From: Planococcus rifietoensis
GTDB taxonomy: Bacteria; Bacillota; Bacilli; Bacillales_A; Planococcaceae
Length of the DNA stretch: 64,000 nucleotides
Direction of reading: 5' to 3'
NCBI RefSeq assembly: GCF_001465795.2
Contig: NZ_CP013659.2
Coordinates: 2,746,501 to 2,810,500, forward strand
Shown piece by piece: positions 60,427 through 64,000 of this stretch (positions are counted from its first letter, which is position 1; every line of letters starts with the position of its first letter). The position numbers and the translations under genes were made by a program. The notes under the pieces are model-generated. The model was not told where the DNA came from. It saw nothing but the letters and a program-made list of their open reading frames with translations, and ran no database searches.

Positions 60427-60442
60427 TTTAGGGGTGTAATTA

Positions 60443-61426
60443 ATGGAAAATGTATTTGATTACGAAGACATACAGTTAGTTCCTGCAAAAGCAGTGGTAA
60501 ATAGCCGTTCAGAATGTGACACATCCATAGAGTTTGGCGGGCGCACGTTTAAACTACCGGTCGTGCCGGCCAATATGCAGACAATCGTCGATGAAAAGAT
60601 CGCCAAATTTCTGGCTGAAAATAATTACTTCTACATCATGCACCGTTTCGAGCCGGAAAAACGCTTGGCGTTCGCGAAAGACATGCAAGAGCAAGGCCTT
60701 TATGCCTCGATCAGCGTCGGGGTCAAACCGGAAGAATACGAGTTCGTCCAGCAGCTAGTGGATGCTGGCGTGACGCCGGAATACATCACGATCGATGTGG
60801 CGCATGGCCATTCGAATGCAGTGATCGACATGATCGGCCACATCAAAAAATCTCTTCCAGAAAGCTTCGTCATCGCCGGAAACGTCGGGACACCGGAAGC
60901 GGTGCGCGAGCTGGAAAATGCAGGCGCAGATGCGACGAAAGTGGGCATCGGGCCAGGCAAGGTATGCATCACGAAGATCAAGACCGGTTTCGGTACAGGC
61001 GGCTGGCAATTGGCCGCGCTGCGTTTATGCGCGAAAGCTGCCAGTAAACCGATCATCGCAGACGGCGGCATCCGGACTCATGGCGATATCGCGAAATCAG
61101 TGCGTTTCGGCGCGTCGATGGTGATGATTGGCTCATTGTTCGCAGGTCACGAAGAATCCCCGGGGCAAACCGTCGAACAGGACGGCAAGCTCTTGAAGGA
61201 ATACTTCGGTTCAGCGTCTGAGTTCCAAAAAGGCGAAAAGAAAAACGTTGAAGGCAAGAAAATGTATGTGGAATTCAAAGGCTCGATGAAAGATACTTTG
61301 ACCGAGATGGAACAGGATCTGCAGTCGGCGATTTCCTACGCGGGCGGCAACCACTTGCTCGCCATCCGCCAAGTGGATTATGTCATCGTCAAGAATTCGA
61401 TTTTTAACGGCGATAAAGTGTATTGA
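60443..61426 (+). CDS. guaC: GMP reductase
   Basis: 327 residues; converts GMP to IMP with NADPH and ammonia release. Signature seen: [17 protein letters not shown] with catalytic Cys175, and [31 protein letters not shown] N-terminus is the GuaC short form (no CBS domains), which tells it from IMP dehydrogenase. ATG follows AGGGGTG. Alone, with its own promoter and a terminator at 61447. Confidence 0.96.
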   Translation: MENVFDYEDIQLVPAKAVVNSRSECDTSIEFGGRTFKLPVVPANMQTIVDEKIAKFLAENNYFYIMHRFEPEKRLAFAKDMQEQGLYASISVGVKPEEYEFVQQLVDAGVTPEYITIDVAHGHSNAVIDMIGHIKKSLPESFVIAGNVGTPEAVRELENAGADATKVGIGPGKVCITKIKTGFGTGGWQLAALRLCAKAASKPIIADGGIRTHGDIAKSVRFGASMVMIGSLFAGHEESPGQTVEQDGKLLKEYFGSASEFQKGEKKNVEGKKMYVEFKGSMKDTLTEMEQDLQSAISYAGGNHLLAIRQVDYVIVKNSIFNGDKVY

Positions 61427-61446
61427 TCTATTAAATAAGAGCATTA

Positions 61447-61487
61447 GAAAAGCCGATTGCGGGGAATTCCCTGCAATCGGCTTTTCG
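61447..61487. terminator. Bidirectional terminator
   Basis: aaaagccgattgc/gcaatcggctttt hairpin between guaC and the converging Opp operon. Confidence 0.9.
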
Positions 61488-61488
61488 T

Positions 61489-62484
61489 TTATCCCGGAAA
61501 ATGACATGCTGCAAAATGATTTTCCCGGTGTTCGATAAATTCAGGCTTGTCGACTTTGCACACCTCCTGTGCGATCGGGCAGCGTGTATGGAACGGGCAG
61601 CCTGTCGGCGGATTTGCCGGGTTGGGCATTTCCCCGACCAAGCGGACACGTTCTTTTTTCGCTTTGACGGTTGGCCTTGGAATCGCAGACAACAAGGCTT
61701 GCGTGTATGGGTGCAAGGGGTTTTTGAAGATGCTCGAAACATCGCCCATTTCCACTGTGTTCCCTAGGTACATAACTAGCACGCGGTCGCAGAAATAGCG
61801 GACCACTCCGAGGTCGTGCGAGATGAACAGGTAAGACAGATTGTATTTATCCTGCAGTGTTTTCAACAGCTTAAGCACTTGCGCTTGTACCGATACATCC
61901 AACGCTGATACCGCTTCGTCACAGATGATGAACTGCGGGTTGAGTGCGATGGCTCTCGCGATGCCGATACGCTGGCGCTGCCCGCCGCTGAATTCGTGCG
62001 GGTAGCGGTCGTAATGTTCTGCTTTCAAGCCGACTTCCGTCAGCAAATCCATGACGGCGGTTTTGCGTTCCTGCGCTGACATATCGGTATGCATGCGGAA
62101 TACTTCGTCCAACGCGTGCCCGACGCGCTGACGCGGATTCAGTGAAGCGTAAGGATCCTGGAAGATCATCTGCATTTCCTTGACGAACTTCTTTTTTTCT
62201 TTCTTTTTCAGGTCCTGTATTTCTTGCTGATCAAACTGGATTTTGCCGTCGGTCAGGTCTTCCAGGCCGAGGATCGTGCGCCCGAGTGTAGACTTTCCGC
62301 AGCCGGACTCGCCGACAACGCCGAGGCTTTCGCCTTTATACAATTTTAGCGACACCGATTCCACCGCTTTGACGTTCCCGGTGACTCGCTTCAAGACGCC
62401 GCTTTTGATCGGAAAGTATTTCTTCACATTGTGCAGCTCCAACAGGATTTCAGGTTTTGGCGGCAAGGTCTCTGCTGTGTTCAT
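61489..62484 (-). CDS. Oligopeptide ABC transporter ATPase (OppF/DppF-type)
   Basis: 331 residues: [40 protein letters not shown], then the C-terminal oligopeptide-type zinc/iron cluster region CPFHTRCPIAQEVCKVD near 300 with Cys residues kept. Second ATPase of the pair; overlaps the first by 35 bases and starts at MNTAETL after GGGGGTGG. Powers peptide uptake. Confidence 0.95.
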   Translation of the reverse strand: MNTAETLPPKPEILLELHNVKKYFPIKSGVLKRVTGNVKAVESVSLKLYKGESLGVVGESGCGKSTLGRTILGLEDLTDGKIQFDQQEIQDLKKKEKKKFVKEMQMIFQDPYASLNPRQRVGHALDEVFRMHTDMSAQERKTAVMDLLTEVGLKAEHYDRYPHEFSGGQRQRIGIARAIALNPQFIICDEAVSALDVSVQAQVLKLLKTLQDKYNLSYLFISHDLGVVRYFCDRVLVMYLGNTVEMGDVSSIFKNPLHPYTQALLSAIPRPTVKAKKERVRLVGEMPNPANPPTGCPFHTRCPIAQEVCKVDKPEFIEHRENHFAACHFPG

Positions 62485-63466
62485 CTAGTTCCACCCCCTT
62501 TTTCTCGGCATACCAGCAACTGGCAAAGTGGCCGTCTGACACCGTGATTTCCGGCGGCACTTCCGCTCTGCACTTGTCGGTCGCGAACGGGCAACGCGGA
62601 TGGAAGCGGCATCCTGTAATCTGTTCATCCAATCCCGGCATATTGCCAGGAATCGGTTCGAGTTCGAAATCCGGATCGTCCACGTTCGGGACCGAGTTCA
62701 GCAAGCCGCGTGTATACGGGTGCTGCGGATTCTCGAAAATCTCTTCGACCGGCCCTTCTTCGATTTTCTTGCCGGCATACATGACCATGACGCGGTCGGC
62801 GACTTCAGCGACGACGCCCATGTCATGGGTGATCATCATAACGCCCATATCGAAATCCTTTTTCAAGTCATTGATCAAATCTAAAATCTGCGCCTGTATC
62901 GTGACATCAAGCGCCGTCGTCGGCTCATCCGCAATCAATAGGCTCGGGTTGCAGGCGAGCGACATCGCGATCATCACGCGCTGGCGCATGCCGCCGCTCA
63001 ATTCATGCGGGTACTGGTTCAGCCGTTTTTCAGGATTCGGGATCCCCACCTGTCTCAATAATTCGATGCCCTGCTGCGATGCATCTTTTTTCGAAACGCC
63101 TTTATGCAGCATCAACGGTTCACGCAACTGATAGCCGATGGTCAATACCGGATTCAGCGCTGTCATCGGCTCTTGGAAAATCATCGACATCCGGTTGCCG
63201 CGAAGCTTGCGCATTTGGTCTGCCGACAGCTGTTGAAGCGGTTCGTTGTCCAACAGGATTTCGCCGCTTTCGATTTCGCCATTAGAAGGAAGCAAGCGCA
63301 TGACCGATAACGAGGTGATGCTTTTTCCGCAGCCCGATTCCCCGACGATGCACAGCGTTTCTCCTTTATGGACATGAAATGAAACGTCTTTGACGGCTTG
63401 CACGGTCCCGCCGGAAGTGCGGAACGATGTCACCAAGTTTTTCACTTCAAGCAATGCGTGTGTCAT
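62450..63466 (-). CDS. Oligopeptide ABC transporter ATPase (OppD/DppD-type)
   Basis: 338 residues: [45 protein letters not shown], and the C-terminal [17 protein letters not shown] signature of peptide importers. Its start lies seven bases after the stop of the binding protein gene. No permease gene is seen between them, so the membrane subunits must be upstream outside the window or elsewhere. Confidence 0.95.
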   Translation of the reverse strand: MTHALLEVKNLVTSFRTSGGTVQAVKDVSFHVHKGETLCIVGESGCGKSITSLSVMRLLPSNGEIESGEILLDNEPLQQLSADQMRKLRGNRMSMIFQEPMTALNPVLTIGYQLREPLMLHKGVSKKDASQQGIELLRQVGIPNPEKRLNQYPHELSGGMRQRVMIAMSLACNPSLLIADEPTTALDVTIQAQILDLINDLKKDFDMGVMMITHDMGVVAEVADRVMVMYAGKKIEEGPVEEIFENPQHPYTRGLLNSVPNVDDPDFELEPIPGNMPGLDEQITGCRFHPRCPFATDKCRAEVPPEITVSDGHFASCWYAEKKGVELDEHSRDLAAKT

Positions 63467-63473
63467 ATTTCCC

Positions 63474-64000
63474 CTACTCTCTCGTTACGTTATACAAGCT
63501 CCATTGTCCGTTCGGATCCATTTGCAAACCTTGGATCGATTGATCTGTCGCTGATGTCACGACCCCGTGATACATGACAATCGCTGCATCTTCAGCGAGC
63601 ATCAATTGGTTCGCTTCGTTCAAAATCGATTGGCGTTCTTCCTGGTCGATCGTCGTGCGGGAGGCTTCGACCAATTCGTCGAATTCCGGATTGTTGTATT
63701 GCGCACGGTTGGAAGCGCCGATGTTATCTGAATGGAAGTTCGGGTACAACATTTCAGAACCGTCGCCTGTTACATTCGACCAGCTCAAGAATGTCAGGTC
63801 ATACTCTCCACTGCGTGCAGTATCCAGGAAAGTCGCCCATTCCATCGTTTCAATTTCGACAGTGAATCCAGCTTCCGTCAATTGGGACTGGACGATTTCT
63901 GCCATCAAGATGAAGTTGTCGCGGTTGGCGGAAAGCAATTTGATCGGCTCGTCGCCATAGCCGTTTTCTTCCACCAATTGCTTCGCCATTTCAGGATCAT
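63474..64000 (-). CDS. Oligopeptide-binding protein, C-terminal part
   Basis: About 175 codons of the 3' end are visible; the gene starts beyond the right edge. The text follows the SBP_bac_5 family: ILMAEIVQSQLTEAGFTVEI, then a W-rich strand (EWATFLDTARSGEYDLTFLS) and EASRTTIDQEERQSILNEA. It should present peptides to the ABC importer. Not truncated within the window. Confidence 0.9.
   Translation of the reverse strand, partial: DPEMAKQLVEENGYGDEPIKLLSANRDNFILMAEIVQSQLTEAGFTVEIETMEWATFLDTARSGEYDLTFLSWSNVTGDGSEMLYPNFHSDNIGASNRAQYNNPEFDELVEASRTTIDQEERQSILNEANQLMLAEDAAIVMYHGVVTSATDQSIQGLQMDPNGQWSLYNVTRE

Noticed and set aside
60320..60442. Purine riboswitch upstream of guaC
   Set aside because: The conserved core (TATA...three-way junction loops) is missing; only operator-like repeats are seen.
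1..64000. tRNA, rRNA, prophage or IS transposase genes
   Set aside because: I looked for tRNA-like cloverleaf ends, rRNA stretches and transposase motifs and saw none; a formal scan was not possible.

Overview
The window reads as a chromosomal segment of a Gram-positive Firmicute of the Bacillales, most likely Planococcaceae (Planococcus-like). This is an inference. It rests on strong AGGAGG-type ribosome binding sites, occasional TTG/GTG starts, an RsbR-type stressosome protein, YsnF/YflT-type stress proteins, a lysine riboswitch on dapA, sortase and lipoprotein surface chemistry, and moderate GC content. No rRNA, tRNA, prophage, IS transposase or CRISPR array was seen. Both edges cut through genes.

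Layout. 0-8.3 kb: purine and nucleoside uptake (NCS2 permease, NupC), a DHA2 drug exporter, a large RND exporter and a small membrane protein. 8.5-16 kb: TraB-family protein, YpfJ-like metallopeptidase, methyltransferase, lysine riboswitch with dapA, RsbR-like STAS protein, a CWB2 wall protein and a YsnF/YflT stress protein with a SigB-like promoter. 16-25 kb: Yip1-like protein, two tandem SDRs, an ECF sigma/anti-sigma pair divergent from a class F sortase, then about 1.5 kb of non-coding repeats, then a surface protein with an MPSTG-type sorting tail. 25-31 kb: DinB protein, an MHYT-PAS3-GGDEF-EAL c-di-GMP protein, an LLM flavin oxidoreductase and a lipoprotein hydrolase. 31-43 kb: two ABC-2 exporters, each with its own regulator (an unusual degenerate-ABC/LytTR fusion, and a TetR), plus ABC-F, HAD, a 2TM-RCK potassium channel and an aldo/keto reductase. 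43-47.5 kb: MBL hydrolase, a cupredoxin lipoprotein whose copper ligands are in permuted order, a nuclease-like lipoprotein and a DUF4357 protein. 47.5-59.3 kb: a visibly more AT-rich accessory zone. It holds a four-gene operon of NUDIX, PLD-helicase-DUF3427, MazG-like and a second PLD-helicase, beside a divergent cyclic-phosphate-processing receiver-domain gene, and several orphans. 59.5-64 kb: DUF817 protein, GMP reductase, and the end of an oligopeptide ABC operon.

The most interesting items are these. (1) A tandem array of about four 247-bp non-coding units, each with a hairpin whose stem shows compensatory changes between units. (2) The twin PLD-helicase/nucleotide-pyrophosphohydrolase island, a candidate defence or nucleic-acid-repair system. 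(3) The apparently circularly permuted cupredoxin. (4) The dead-ABC/LytTR regulator. (5) A dispersed repeat family whose terminal inverted arms co-vary. (6) An internal start in the K+ channel gene that would make a free RCK domain, as in MthK.

Working together: the window carries purine handling at both ends (permeases; guaC with a possible PurR operator), envelope-stress and surface-anchoring functions in the 13-25 kb block, and a set of exporters next to their own regulators. Function calls come from motif reading, not database searches.
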